A DNA stretch of 64,000 nt, taken from Bdellovibrio bacteriovorus str. Tiberius (GTDB lineage Bacteria > Bdellovibrionota > Bdellovibrionia > Bdellovibrionales > Bdellovibrionaceae). The stretch lies in contig NC_019567.1 in NCBI RefSeq assembly GCF_000317895.1, forward strand, positions 2,418,001-2,482,000. The letters run 5' to 3'. Under the pieces are notes generated by a model. The model did no database searches. It was not told where the DNA came from and worked only from the letters and a program-made list of their open reading frames with translations. Below, one piece after another: positions 25,447 through 34,700 of this stretch. The translations under genes and the position numbers were made by a program. Position 1 is the first letter of the stretch. Every line of letters starts with the position of its first letter.

Positions 25447-25902
25447 CTATAATGGAGAAACGCCAAGATCTGTCATGCCGGTTTTCTTAAGCTTGTCCAT
25501 CACGTCGATGATTTCCTCGTACGCGGTGGAAGCTGTCGGCTGAATCAGTCCTGTGTTCAAAGATGGCTCGACCTGTTTCAGATTGGTCAAAGCCTTTTCC
25601 AACCCTGCCCAGTTCACTTGTTTGCCCTCGTGAGCAACGCGAAACTTGCGCAAAGATGCCGGCACCAGAGAGCTTTGCTGCACCTCCAGATCCAGATCTC
25701 CGGTGGCCGTCATGCGAACCCAGACCAGAGGACTTTTCTTAGTGTCCTCCTGAGCCTGCCCGCCAACCGCCTGTTTCACGTTCATCGATCCGACGTTCAA
25801 CCACACAGCGGTGATCAAAAGAAAACAGATCGATACCGACAGCAAGTCGATGAACGGAATAAGGTTGACCTCAAAATCCAGATGCTTCTTGGAGTGTTTC
25901 AT
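25447..25902 (-). CDS. ExbD/TolR-family proton-channel subunit, first copy
   Basis: The 151-residue protein starts with a charged cytoplasmic tail and one membrane helix, VNLIPFIDLLSVSICFLLI, with the conserved Asp at residue 19 that carries protons in ExbD/TolR/MotB-type stators. The periplasmic domain is short and includes a Gln-rich-like stretch (GGQAQEDTKKS) and the C-terminal NTGLIQPTASTAYEEIID. It lies between the TolQ-like gene (16 bases upstream) and the second TolR-like gene. The two differ in tail length and sequence, so they are probably non-redundant partners, as AglQ and AglS are in Myxococcus. Confidence 0.88.
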   Translation of the reverse strand: MKHSKKHLDFEVNLIPFIDLLSVSICFLLITAVWLNVGSMNVKQAVGGQAQEDTKKSPLVWVRMTATGDLDLEVQQSSLVPASLRKFRVAHEGKQVNWAGLEKALTNLKQVEPSLNTGLIQPTASTAYEEIIDVMDKLKKTGMTDLGVSPL

Positions 25903-25918
25903 TGAACCCCCTTAAAAA

Positions 25919-26623
25919 CTAAGCATCCAGCTCAGCAGCGCGCTCGGATTTGGAAGTTTTGATGTTGTAGGAAGTCATTGGCTCGTAAGAGTAGCTCAGC
26001 CAATTGTAAACTTTTAGCCCCGCCTGATTCAGGTCTTCTGCCAGACGATTTGCACGGTTCTGAAGGATTGCGTAAGCAACCAGAGCCGGAATCGCAGTGA
26101 TCAGACCGTAAGCAGTCGCATTCATCGCCTCAGAGATACCCGCAGAAAGCAAAGATGCTTTTTCAGCAGGATTGGCAAACGCCACGGCTGCGAAAGATGC
26201 GATCATACCAGAGATCGTACCCAACAAACCCGTCAGGGTCGCCACGTTACCGAACATTGTCAGGAAGCCTGTGCGGTGATCCAAAGCTGCGTTTTCCTGA
26301 ATAAGAACTTCATCCATTTTACCCTGGATTTCTTCTTTGCCACCCAGGTTGCGAGCCGCAGTTGCACCTGCTGCAATCGCGCGAGCCACTGGATTTGTTG
26401 CCATAGCCGCTTGGGATTTGGAAATCACGGCATCCATTTCACCGCGACGGATGGACTCTTCAAAGCCCATTGCAAAGTCAAATTGAGTGATTTTACGACG
26501 AACGAACAAAGCGTAAGCTCTTTCGATCATGATTGCGATAGACGCGACTTGAATAAGCAAGATTGGCCACATCCAGAAACCACCGTGTTCGAATGCTACT
26601 GCCATTTTTGTCAGAAACTCCAT
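25919..26623 (-). CDS. MotA/TolQ/ExbB-family proton-channel protein
   Basis: This 234-residue inner-membrane protein has the TolQ/ExbB layout: a first helix near residues 15-35 (GFWMWPILLIQVASIAIMI then ERAYALF, the typical E-R), a cytoplasmic loop (residues 45-120), and two further helices in FLTMFGNVATLTGLLGTISG and SEAMNATAYGLITAIPALV, which hold the conserved Gly/Thr pore residues. It forms a proton channel with ExbD/TolR proteins. As first gene of the ten-gene operon it supplies the motor, comparable to AglR. A GAGGGGG site six bases before ATG supports the start. Its C-terminal tail (YNIKTSKSERAAELDA) is cytoplasmic and charged. Confidence 0.92.
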   Translation of the reverse strand: MEFLTKMAVAFEHGGFWMWPILLIQVASIAIMIERAYALFVRRKITQFDFAMGFEESIRRGEMDAVISKSQAAMATNPVARAIAAGATAARNLGGKEEIQGKMDEVLIQENAALDHRTGFLTMFGNVATLTGLLGTISGMIASFAAVAFANPAEKASLLSAGISEAMNATAYGLITAIPALVAYAILQNRANRLAEDLNQAGLKVYNWLSYSYEPMTSYNIKTSKSERAAELDA

Positions 26624-27013
26624 GTGTTACCCCCTCATTAATGTAACGTTTCAATTACAGACCATGGTCGAGCAAATCGTAAAGAGACAAATGCAAGATG
26701 ACACAACACAATATTATTTTTAGGTCAGGGAATAGTTGGCGAAACGAACGATTTACTCCTCCAAGCAAGTCGCGATCCTCTTACTGTACAAACAAGTTTC
26801 TCGAATGAAAAATTGCTTTTATGCAGTTTCCGATTTCACGCTTCTCCACCCCCAAGCCCTCGCCACACATGGCGGAACAAAATTATTTTTATGTTGGTGC
26901 ATATTATAGATATAAATCCATGACACACCGTTTCGATGCAAAGCCTCATGCATTGACCCCTCACAGTGACAGGCGGAAGTTCTGTCGCACTGTCTGACCG
27001 CCTGGGAGTTTTA
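26624..27013. other. 390-bp divergent intergenic region
   Basis: This AT-rich stretch separates the ten-gene minus-strand operon from the ClC gene and should hold promoters for both. Two similar AT tracts (around 26713 and 26879, each containing ATTATTTTTA) are visible. I could not find a convincing -35/-10 pair in either direction, and no open frame or stable hairpin stands out. Confidence 0.4.
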
Positions 27014-28342
27014 GTGTATTCAAATGAGTTGAAGCAACGTCGTCGTATTCTGTTAATCTGTGTTTTGAGCTGTCTGGTGGCTATCGCCAGTGTTCTGGTG
27101 GCAAAGCTGCTGCTTTTGGGAATTGCCCTGTTCACAAACCTTTTCTATTTCCAAACATTCTCTGTGGCAGAAAGCAATCCCGCAGACAACACCCTTGGAG
27201 CCTGGGCTGTCGTGGTGCCGGTCATCGGTGGTTTGATTGTCGGAGCCATGGCAAGATTTGGATCTGCCAGCATCCGCGGTCATGGCATTCCTGAAGCCAT
27301 GGAAAACATCCTGCAAAAAGAAAGTCGCATCCCCCGTCGCATCACATTCCTAAAGCCCTTGTCATCAGCCATCGCCATTGGCTCCGGCGGCCCTTTCGGC
27401 GCTGAAGGCCCGATCATCGCCACCGGCGGCGCCCTGGGATCCTGGCTGGGACAGATTGTGCCGGTCAGCGCTTACGAACGAAAAATCATACTGGCCTCCG
27501 GCGCGGCGGCAGGGATGACTGCGATCTTTGGCACACCGTTGTCGGCAGTCTTGCTGGCAATCGAACTGCTCCTTTTTGAATACCGTCCCAAATCTTTTGT
27601 TCCCGTGGCGCTGGCGACCGCGGTGGCGGCGACTTTGCGTTCAGCCTTTATGCACACGGAAGCTTTCTTCACCATGCCACCTATTCAGGCCCCGGACATG
27701 ACCGGGCTGCTGACATATCTGGCGTTTGGCGCGGTCATGGGATTGCTGGCGGTCGTTGTCACGAAGTCCATTTACTGGGTGGAAGACCACTTTGAAAAAA
27801 TCCCGGTTCACTGGATGTGGTGGCCCGCACTGGGCGGACTGGCGGTGGGCATTATCGGCCTGATTGAGCCACGCTCTTTGGGTGTGGGCTATGGCAATAT
27901 CTCGCTGAGTCTTGCTGGCAGTCTTACTGTTGGCGCCGCCGCAAGTATCTTTGTATGGAAGTTCCTTGCCTGGGCCATTGCACTGGGAAGCGGAACATCC
28001 GGCGGGACCCTGGCGCCACTGCTGACTTTGGGCGCCGCTTTCGGATTTATCATTGGAACGCTGCTGGCTCGATTCGCTCCCGAACTGCACACGGATGTAA
28101 ACACCATGGCCCTGATTGGAATGGCCGCCCTGTTTGCCGGATCTTCACGTGCACTCTTGGCATCCGTCCTGTTCGCCCTGGAAGGAACCAAACAACCCGT
28201 GGGTCTGGTTCCGTTGCTGGGGTGCTGTTGTATTGCTTATTTGATTTCCACCGTGATTATGAAAAACTCTATCATGACTGAAAAAATCGCACGCCGGGGC
28301 CTTAAGGTTCCCCATGAATACTACGGAGGATCCCACTCATGA
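27014..28342 (+). CDS. ClC-family chloride channel or H+/Cl- antiporter
   Basis: ClC proteins move chloride, or exchange it for protons, as membrane dimers. Support: SIRGHGIPEAMENIL near residue 78 (first selectivity region), GSGGPFGAEGPIIATGGALG near residue 118 (family G-K/R-E-G-P, with the gating Glu), GMTAIFGTPLSAVLLAIE near 165 and GSGTSGGTLAPLLTLGAAFG near 335. At least ten membrane helices can be read. The selectivity region reads G-x-G-I-P-E in place of G-S-G-I-P. GTG 27014 has GGGAG five bases upstream; a GTG at 26966 is the alternative and would add 16 residues. The C-terminus lacks CBS domains. It overlaps the next gene by four bases. Confidence 0.9.
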   Translation: MYSNELKQRRRILLICVLSCLVAIASVLVAKLLLLGIALFTNLFYFQTFSVAESNPADNTLGAWAVVVPVIGGLIVGAMARFGSASIRGHGIPEAMENILQKESRIPRRITFLKPLSSAIAIGSGGPFGAEGPIIATGGALGSWLGQIVPVSAYERKIILASGAAAGMTAIFGTPLSAVLLAIELLLFEYRPKSFVPVALATAVAATLRSAFMHTEAFFTMPPIQAPDMTGLLTYLAFGAVMGLLAVVVTKSIYWVEDHFEKIPVHWMWWPALGGLAVGIIGLIEPRSLGVGYGNISLSLAGSLTVGAAASIFVWKFLAWAIALGSGTSGGTLAPLLTLGAAFGFIIGTLLARFAPELHTDVNTMALIGMAALFAGSSRALLASVLFALEGTKQPVGLVPLLGCCCIAYLISTVIMKNSIMTEKIARRGLKVPHEYYGGSHS

Positions 28343-28710
28343 GTCAGCAACGCATTCAAGCCACCGCCGGCAGCGATCATGTCGAGTACGGCACCGCCGA
28401 CATCCGCTCGTACTCCCCGCGTGAAGTTCTGATCAAGTCATTGCAAAAGTTAGGAATGTTCTGGGGCCTGGCGATTTTCAGTATTCTGCTTCCAGTGGCG
28501 CACTTTGTTCTGACGCCTTTGTTTTTTATTCTGGGAATTTATCTGTCTGTGCGCGCGCGTAAATTCCGTCACGAGATCTTGTCGGGCTCGATCCACTGCC
28601 CGCATTGCAGGACGCCGGTGACAATTGGCAAAGCCGCTTTTTTTGAGGAACACACGGAAATCTGCCAGAACTGCGCATCGGTTGTCCGTATTTCAATACC
28701 TGAAGCCTAG
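28339..28710 (+). CDS. Small membrane protein with zinc-ribbon motif
   Basis: The 123-residue protein has one long hydrophobic region or two close helices at about residues 40-70 (GMFWGLAIFSILLPVAHFV, LTPLFFILGIYLSV) and then a C-terminal pair of CxxC motifs, C-P-H-C near 87 and C-Q-N-C near 112, which fits a zinc ribbon facing the cytoplasm. It overlaps the ClC gene by four bases (ATGA), so they are co-translated. A role in assembly or control of the transporter is possible but not shown by the sequence. Confidence 0.8.
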   Translation: MSQQRIQATAGSDHVEYGTADIRSYSPREVLIKSLQKLGMFWGLAIFSILLPVAHFVLTPLFFILGIYLSVRARKFRHEILSGSIHCPHCRTPVTIGKAAFFEEHTEICQNCASVVRISIPEA

Positions 28711-28738
28711 CTAGCCATAAAACGTCACTGGCATTATA

Positions 28739-28760
28739 AAAATTCACCTTGCTGAATTTT
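28739..28760. terminator. AT-rich hairpin after the zinc-ribbon gene
   Basis: AAAATTCA-CCTTGC-TGAATTTT is a perfect 8-bp stem but AT-rich with only four Ts at its end, so it is a weak terminator candidate. Confidence 0.4.
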
Positions 28761-28800
28761 CACGGGCACCATGGGGGCGACTTTGATAGATTTTGCCCTT

Positions 28801-29271
28801 ATGGCAAAAATCCTGATCGCCCTTATCATCAGCCTTTCTTCTGTTGCGCAAGCAGCAGACCCACTCTGCTATCAAAAAGAGCGCAACCCGAACACCCGTC
28901 AGGCCTTTGCCAGCGCTGATGAATACGATGCGTTCCGTTCTGACTGGGCTGACCAGAATCCTGGTGCTGGAAACCCGTTTTCTTTGATCAAGGCCTACAA
29001 CGTTTACAAGAGCGAAAAAACCAAGGCCGAAAAGATGGGCACAGACAAACTGGCTCATTGTTACATTGGTTGCCGTATTTCTCAGGAAACCAGCTATCAC
29101 ACAGCGGACTATGTGGGCTGGCTGAAAGAAGACCGCGACATCACCGACTGCAATTATAAAACCCGCTTTGATGAAGACGACTACAAGGCCACCGCTCGTG
29201 GTGCACAGTTTGGCGAATCCGCCAGAGACGCAGCGGCCTGCGAGAGCTCTTGCAAGCAGGTCTATAAGTAA
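28801..29271 (+). CDS. Small secreted cysteine-containing protein (156 aa)
   Basis: ATG 28801 opens a signal peptide (MAKILIALIISLSSVAQAA); the in-frame start at 28771 would precede it by ten residues. The mature protein has six cysteines, including H-C-Y-I-G-C and a final C-E-S-S-C, so disulfides are likely. The stretch TDKLAHCYIGCRISQET resembles the D-K-x-x-H-C-x-x-x-C segment seen at the C-termini of some Rhs/polymorphic toxin and related secreted proteins, but no toxin context is present. Exported to the periplasm or beyond; function unknown. Confidence 0.75.
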   Translation: MAKILIALIISLSSVAQAADPLCYQKERNPNTRQAFASADEYDAFRSDWADQNPGAGNPFSLIKAYNVYKSEKTKAEKMGTDKLAHCYIGCRISQETSYHTADYVGWLKEDRDITDCNYKTRFDEDDYKATARGAQFGESARDAAACESSCKQVYK

Positions 29272-29343
29272 AAATAGAACTGGAAAATTATTGTCCTTCA
29301 GAGCTTACTTACTTCTATTTTCCTAAGAGCTCTTCAGTACAAC

Positions 29344-30345
29344 CTATATCTTGGCTTTGATGCCAATTCCCATCCGTCTGGCTTCCGCCAGATTATGCGT
29401 GCGACAAAGCACCCTCAAGTTTTCAGCTCTATCGCTTCCACCCAGCGCAACAGGAATGCGGTGGTCAATTTGAAGCTGATAGCTGCTTTGGCATTTCTTC
29501 CCGCTGAAGGTGTCTCTGTATTCACAGCGATATTGTGCTTTTTTGAACAGTTCACGCCGCAGCCCTCGGGGCAGATAACTCCGGCTCCTTTTTACCCCGG
29601 TTTCTCTGGGCTCTTTAGGTTCGTCGTCCTCAGCTCCATTCCCAACGCAGTCCGCCGCCGCTACGATGGCGGACTGAGTCACGGCGATCCTCCCTTCCAA
29701 CTTCTTTTTATTAAAAACTTCAGCGAGCTTTCCGATAACTTGAGCCCAGGTTCCTTCTATGCAGACATGACTTAGCAGACTTTTTGACAATTCCAGTTGG
29801 GAAAAATGTTCTTTCGTTAGCGTGACTAAGAGTCGAACGGAGTCATCCCGCTGTGGAGTTAACATTTCATAACTCTCAATGGGCACATTCATCTCTTGAG
29901 CCAAAGTCTTTTCTGTTTCAAATGTGTTTTTATCTTCAATTTTTTGAAGGACCTCCAAAGTCTTGGTCACCGTCAGGATTTCGCCCCTGTCCTCGCTTTT
30001 AGCAAGGCACTTTTGCATCTTGGTCAATTGGCTCAGGTTCAGACTGCCGCTCTCAATTTTATTTGCGATCTGCGGAACCTGCGCCAGCAGCCGTGCAGAG
30101 TGCAAGCGACGATAAGCCGAGCCTTCAGAATAACCCAAACCACGGGTAAGGTAGGGAAACATTCCGTCATACCCCAATTCCGCATAAAGTTTACGGGCTT
30201 CAATTTCGGCAATATGCAAAAGAATCAAATGAGTGATTTTCCGCTCCGTCCTTACAAGATTCTGCATCCTGGACAAAAGCTCACTGTTGGAAATAAGGCT
30301 GAGATTGATTTGCGAGGCTCCCACTGCAGCTACGACTTCGTTCAT
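29344..30345 (-). CDS. HNH endonuclease of the DUF222-like type
   Basis: The 333-residue protein has a helical N-terminal domain (residues 1-190; RKITHLILLHIAEIEARKLY and GYDGMFPYLTRGLGYSEGSA) and a C-terminal HNH nuclease domain: CEYRDTFSGKKCQSS near 275 (metal or zinc Cys), QIDHRIPVALGGSDRAENL (catalytic His, then Asn) and LCRTHNLAEARRMG. The Asp-His before I-P-V is the nuclease active site. ATG 30345 follows a GGGGGAGA ribosome site. The linker between the domains contains a 25-bp hairpin repeat at 29650-29674 that reads as codons for S-A-I-V-A-A-A-D. Such multi-copy HNH proteins in Bdellovibrio have no known target. Confidence 0.88.
   Translation of the reverse strand: MNEVVAAVGASQINLSLISNSELLSRMQNLVRTERKITHLILLHIAEIEARKLYAELGYDGMFPYLTRGLGYSEGSAYRRLHSARLLAQVPQIANKIESGSLNLSQLTKMQKCLAKSEDRGEILTVTKTLEVLQKIEDKNTFETEKTLAQEMNVPIESYEMLTPQRDDSVRLLVTLTKEHFSQLELSKSLLSHVCIEGTWAQVIGKLAEVFNKKKLEGRIAVTQSAIVAAADCVGNGAEDDEPKEPRETGVKRSRSYLPRGLRRELFKKAQYRCEYRDTFSGKKCQSSYQLQIDHRIPVALGGSDRAENLRVLCRTHNLAEARRMGIGIKAKI
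29650..29674. repeat. 25-bp GTCCGCC hairpin repeat, copy 2, inside the HNH gene
   Basis: GTCCGCC, loop GCCGCTACGAT, GGCGGAC. Against the copy at 15826-15850 the stem, the loop length and the flank AACGCA agree, and the loop centre is inverted (CGTAGCG against CGCTACG). It keeps the reading frame of the HNH gene. Confidence 0.7.
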
Positions 30346-30598
30346 TTCTCCCCCAAAGAACTTCAACGGTGCAAAGGGGCTTTCTCTCTCCGAAACACCT
30401 TAGTGTCATTTACACTTATCCGAATTCGCTTCCCGGACCCTTTTCCTGATTGTGAGCCCTTGTTGGCTTTTTTACCTGGCTGTGACAATTGAGGGCACAC
30501 TGTCCAAGGCCTTTCTATTAAGTCTTATATCTTTGAAATGGTAACGCCAAACCCGCGCACGGAACTTGAAATGATGTGGGTAGGAATATGGGGTTGGC

Positions 30599-31732
30599 AT
30601 GAAAAGAACTGCATTATCAACACTTTGTCTCATTCTGATACTGACGGCGCAAAGCTATGCGCAAAGTCAGATCAGCGCAGCTATGCCTGAGACCAAAGAA
30701 AGCAGCCGCTTCGATGCCGAGTGGAGACTGCGCCTTGCAGGCTCTGACGTGCACGATGAACGCAGCCAATCCAAAGTCGTTGATATCCGTACCGATATCA
30801 AAGCCAAATACCTTCTAAGCCGTTCCCTGCAACTGGATATCCAGCCTTCTTTGCGCCTGCAATCAGGCCAGACTCAAAGTGTGGATGGTGCTGACAGAGC
30901 TGAAAATAAAATCATTCTGAACCAGGCGGCAGCTCATTATCTGCCATTCTCTTTCCTGCGTCTTTCCGCAGGGGCATTGAATCAGCGCCACATGCATACA
31001 AATCTTCTGGTGGACGGCATTGCATTCCCGGCAGCACGCCTGGAAGCCCTGATGAAGGCAGGCCTTACTAAAACAAGCCTTTCTGTGGAATCCGCAATCC
31101 CCACTTCAACTTCTTTGAGCACAAACACCAAGGAGCTTGAAAAGACCCCGTCCTTGAACACAGCGGCCCTGAAGTTCCAGGTGCAAGCTGCTCAGAATCT
31201 ATTCTGGAAATCCTCGGTTGGATACTTCATGTATAACAACCTGCCGTCGGCGGTGGCTCAGCAGTCCAATCTGCTGGGGAATGAAGTTGAAAAGCTTTCT
31301 GAGGCCCAGTACGCATTCATGTATAAATACGAAGGCATCGAGGCCGCGACTGAATTTGAATTCCCGGTGTTTTCTCTGTTTGATTTCAGAGCTGGTGGCG
31401 AGTATCTGCAAAACACCAAAGCTCCATCTGATCAGAACACCGCAACCCGTTACTTTGCCGCTGGTGAGTTCCACTTCGGCAAAAACACAGATCTTGTTAT
31501 TGAAGGCAGTTATTTCTCCATCGCTCCGGAAGCAGCGGTGGCTTACTTTAACGCTGGGGGTTTTGAAACCAACCGCGTTGGCTATTCCGCTGAAAGCTAC
31601 CTGTCCTTTAAAAAGGAAGGTTTCAATATCGGCGTGAAATACACGGATTCTGAAGTGATGTTTAATCGCGATCCCCAATCCCGCGAAAAGACTTTGATGA
31701 TCAAGCTGGAGACTTTCTATGCAAACATCTAA
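30599..31732 (+). CDS. Outer-membrane barrel-like protein (377 aa)
   Basis: A signal peptide (MKRTALSTLCLILILTAQSYAQ) is followed by many amphipathic strands, for example SLQLDIQPSLRLQSGQTQ, AAHYLPFSFLRLSAGALNQ, GFNIGVKYTDSEVMFNRD, and an N-terminal strand start DAEWRLRLAGSD that resembles porin-like barrels. The C-terminus (LETFYANI) lacks the terminal Phe. No named family is recognised. It overlaps the start of the giant lipoprotein gene by 14 bases, so the two are made together and may form one complex. The upstream 250 bases after the HNH gene hold its promoter, which I could not pinpoint. Confidence 0.78.
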   Translation: MKRTALSTLCLILILTAQSYAQSQISAAMPETKESSRFDAEWRLRLAGSDVHDERSQSKVVDIRTDIKAKYLLSRSLQLDIQPSLRLQSGQTQSVDGADRAENKIILNQAAAHYLPFSFLRLSAGALNQRHMHTNLLVDGIAFPAARLEALMKAGLTKTSLSVESAIPTSTSLSTNTKELEKTPSLNTAALKFQVQAAQNLFWKSSVGYFMYNNLPSAVAQQSNLLGNEVEKLSEAQYAFMYKYEGIEAATEFEFPVFSLFDFRAGGEYLQNTKAPSDQNTATRYFAAGEFHFGKNTDLVIEGSYFSIAPEAAVAYFNAGGFETNRVGYSAESYLSFKKEGFNIGVKYTDSEVMFNRDPQSREKTLMIKLETFYANI

Positions 31733-34700
31733 ACTGACAATCCTTAAAGCCATCTTAAGTCTTTACGCTTTGTCACTGGCAGGATGTAATCTTCCTTCTC
31801 CGCAGGACAAAGAAAGCACGGGCACGGGTGCCGCGACTTTCACGGCGCAACCAATGGCTGACAAATCCAAAGCTTTGGAAGTCAGTGTCCAGGGCGACTT
31901 TGCCCTGCCTTCTTCCAAAGTTTTCAACCTTCAGGCCTGTATCAAAGACGTTGCTTACGACAAGGTCGTGGCTGGTCATGATTTCATGGTGGAAGAAACT
32001 CAGCAGAAAGTTACAACTGATAAAGCCGGCTGCCTGACTTGGGCAGAACGCGTGAGCTTTAACTTCCTGGCAGAATCCCAGTACATCCGCATCGAAAGAA
32101 CTATCAAAGGCACGGGCGTTCACCGTGGTTCTCAAAAAGTCGCTTATGCGATCAACCCGTGGTCCCATGGCGAAACTTTGACTCCGGTTTTGAATCCGGA
32201 TGATGGCAACAACATCCCTCGCCTGGTGGACAACCAGGAACAGGGCAAATTGGCTTTGAAAGGCCTTTCTGCTGACAACGCTCAAGCAACACGCCCTTTG
32301 TGGGTGGAAGATGGCCGTCTGTTCGTAACAGAACAGAAAATGACTGCGGAGGGAGTGACCCTGCTGGTGGAAATGCGCCCGAATCCATCCATTCAACTGA
32401 CTAAAATGAACGGTGAAATGTTCCTGCGCGCCCTGACGGCGGGATCTTTCAAAGCGCGCATGAAGCTGATCCATATCTATCAGCACGACAACCAGGAAAT
32501 CCGTCGTCAGATGTCTGAAACATCCCTGATGGATGTAAAGATGGAAAACGGCTCTTTGGCGATCAAATCCCCAATGCACCTTCCGGCTTTGCCAACTCGC
32601 GGTCAGATCATGCTGGGTCTGGAGCTTTCTCCAGTAAACGGTCCTCAAGGCCTGACAGCATTTGATGGCGTTTACTTTCTGGGTGAATACGATCAGATCA
32701 AAGGTTCTTCCTTCCTGAAACTGAACACGATTGTGGCTCAAACCAAGGGCTTCAAGATCAGCAACTATGTAAATGCTCAGATGCAGGAAGTGGCGCAAGT
32801 CACTCCGGCTGGCAAAATGAACGAAGACACTTACCAGAAACCAAAAATTGAAGTGTCCCAGCTTGAGTTCCGCTTTATCCGCGTGGGTTCTGAAACGACA
32901 TCCACTCGTGAAGTGTTCTATAATATCAAGGCCTGCGTAAGAAACGGCCTGGATCAGAAGAACACGCGCGCTCACACCTTCAAAGTCACGAAGTTCCGTC
33001 AAAATGAAGCCGAGACCTCTTCTTCTGTGTCCTTGAAAACGGACAACAACTCGTGCCTGAGCTGGGATGAAAGCATTTCTTTCAAGTACTTCGATTGCCA
33101 GCGCTATTTGAAGGGCTATGTTCAGATCGAAAACGAAGACCTCGGCATGAAGGAAAAACTGGAAATCATCGTGAACCCATGGGAATCCTGGGGTCAGGTG
33201 GCTCGTGACATGCGTTATGTGGATCCAACTGAAAAGCTGATCCTGAGCTGCGAAAAAGAAAGCCGTCCCCGCACACAAATCCTGCTGGATAGCTTCAGCT
33301 ACAACACTTTGTCCTATAACTACAACGTGGATGCTCAGCTGAATCTGACTGTGACCAAGAAGATCCAGTTCAAGATGGACCCGCGTCTTTTGATCTATTC
33401 CAGTCTGGCCAACGGCCGCGCGGAAGCTCAGAAACTGCGAGATGGTGTTTACCTGATGAAACTGGCGATCGTGCAAAACCGCGACTATGACCAGAAGAAC
33501 ACTTATGTTACATCCGCAGACCGCTTCGTAAATGTGATGAACGGCCTGATCAACACGGACGTGACTTTCCAAACTCAGGATCTTAAAGCGCTGGGTAACC
33601 GCAACAACATCCTGGTGGAACTGCATCCGGTTGATGAATCCAAAGTCGTTATTGAAAAAGGCGAAGTGCGCCTGAAAGACGCTTCCCAGAACGTGGACTC
33701 TGCAATTGATGCAGGTTCTGTTTTGGAAAATCCGACTTTCATCGGTCCGATCACTTTGAATATCGACGAAACCACTCGCCCGCTGAGAATCATGGACCCG
33801 GCAGCGATCAGCACTTACCTGCTGAAGGGTAAAGGTGAAAACAACACGTCTGAAAAGAACGTGGTGGCTCGCATTGTGGCGGAAGGTTTTAAGGTAAAAG
33901 CAGAAATCACCAGCAACATCAAGAACCGCTCTCAGGCGGCGAACTTTGCCAAAGAAAACAACCTGGATCTGCTGGCTTTGCCACACCTTGAAAAAGAACA
34001 GCCACTGGTAAAAGCGCTGGTGGGTTCTACCAACCTGGCGGACCGCCTGATTGTGACGAAGTCTGATTTGTATTCACTGGTTTCCACAGGCAAGTTGTCC
34101 AACGAGGCCGCGCAAAGAATGTGTGCCTTCTGGGCCAGCGATTACATGAGAAAAATGTACGCTGCCAAAGGCGGCGCGATCATGCCTAATATCGCTCCGG
34201 CGTTTGGTATGGACTGCTTCCACGCAGTTAAAAAAGACGCTTCCAGGTTCTTCATGGTTGAAAAACAGATGCTGATCAAAGAAGTCGGCAACACTCAATA
34301 TGTAAAAGGTCTGAATCAGGGTCTGACTGTGGGCACAAGCTTCTCTTTGAGCGCCTCCCACTCTAAATCCGTAACGACTTCCACCAGTGTGTCTGCGAAG
34401 ATTGGTCTGTCCAAGAAGTTCATGGATCTTTTGTCTGTCAGTGCGGATCTGGGTTACACCATGTCCTGGGCCACAACGGACGCGAAAGCTTCCAGCAACT
34501 CGATTTCTGTGAATGGTTCCACTTCCATGACGGTTCAACAGAGCCAGATGAAAGTTCGCGTGAACAAATACGAGCAGTGCGCGATCGTGCGCCTGAACCC
34601 GACGTTGTTCATAAAGGACACGAAATCCTGGTTCGGTCGCAAAGACTATCTGTCTGTTCTGAATTCCCAGCTGACCGAGGCTGAAAAAGCGGCGGCAGTC

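Noticed and set aside
26624-27013. A small gene or RNA in the 390-bp gap upstream of the TolQ-like gene
   Set aside because: No frame with a ribosome site and no stable hairpin could be supported by eye.
31773-33986. Open frame of 737 codons on the minus strand within the 1098-residue lipoprotein gene
   Set aside because: The plus-strand product has a lipobox, an internal duplication and coupling to its neighbour. The antisense frame has no ribosome site or domain and is rich in Phe, His and Gln as expected for a shadow.
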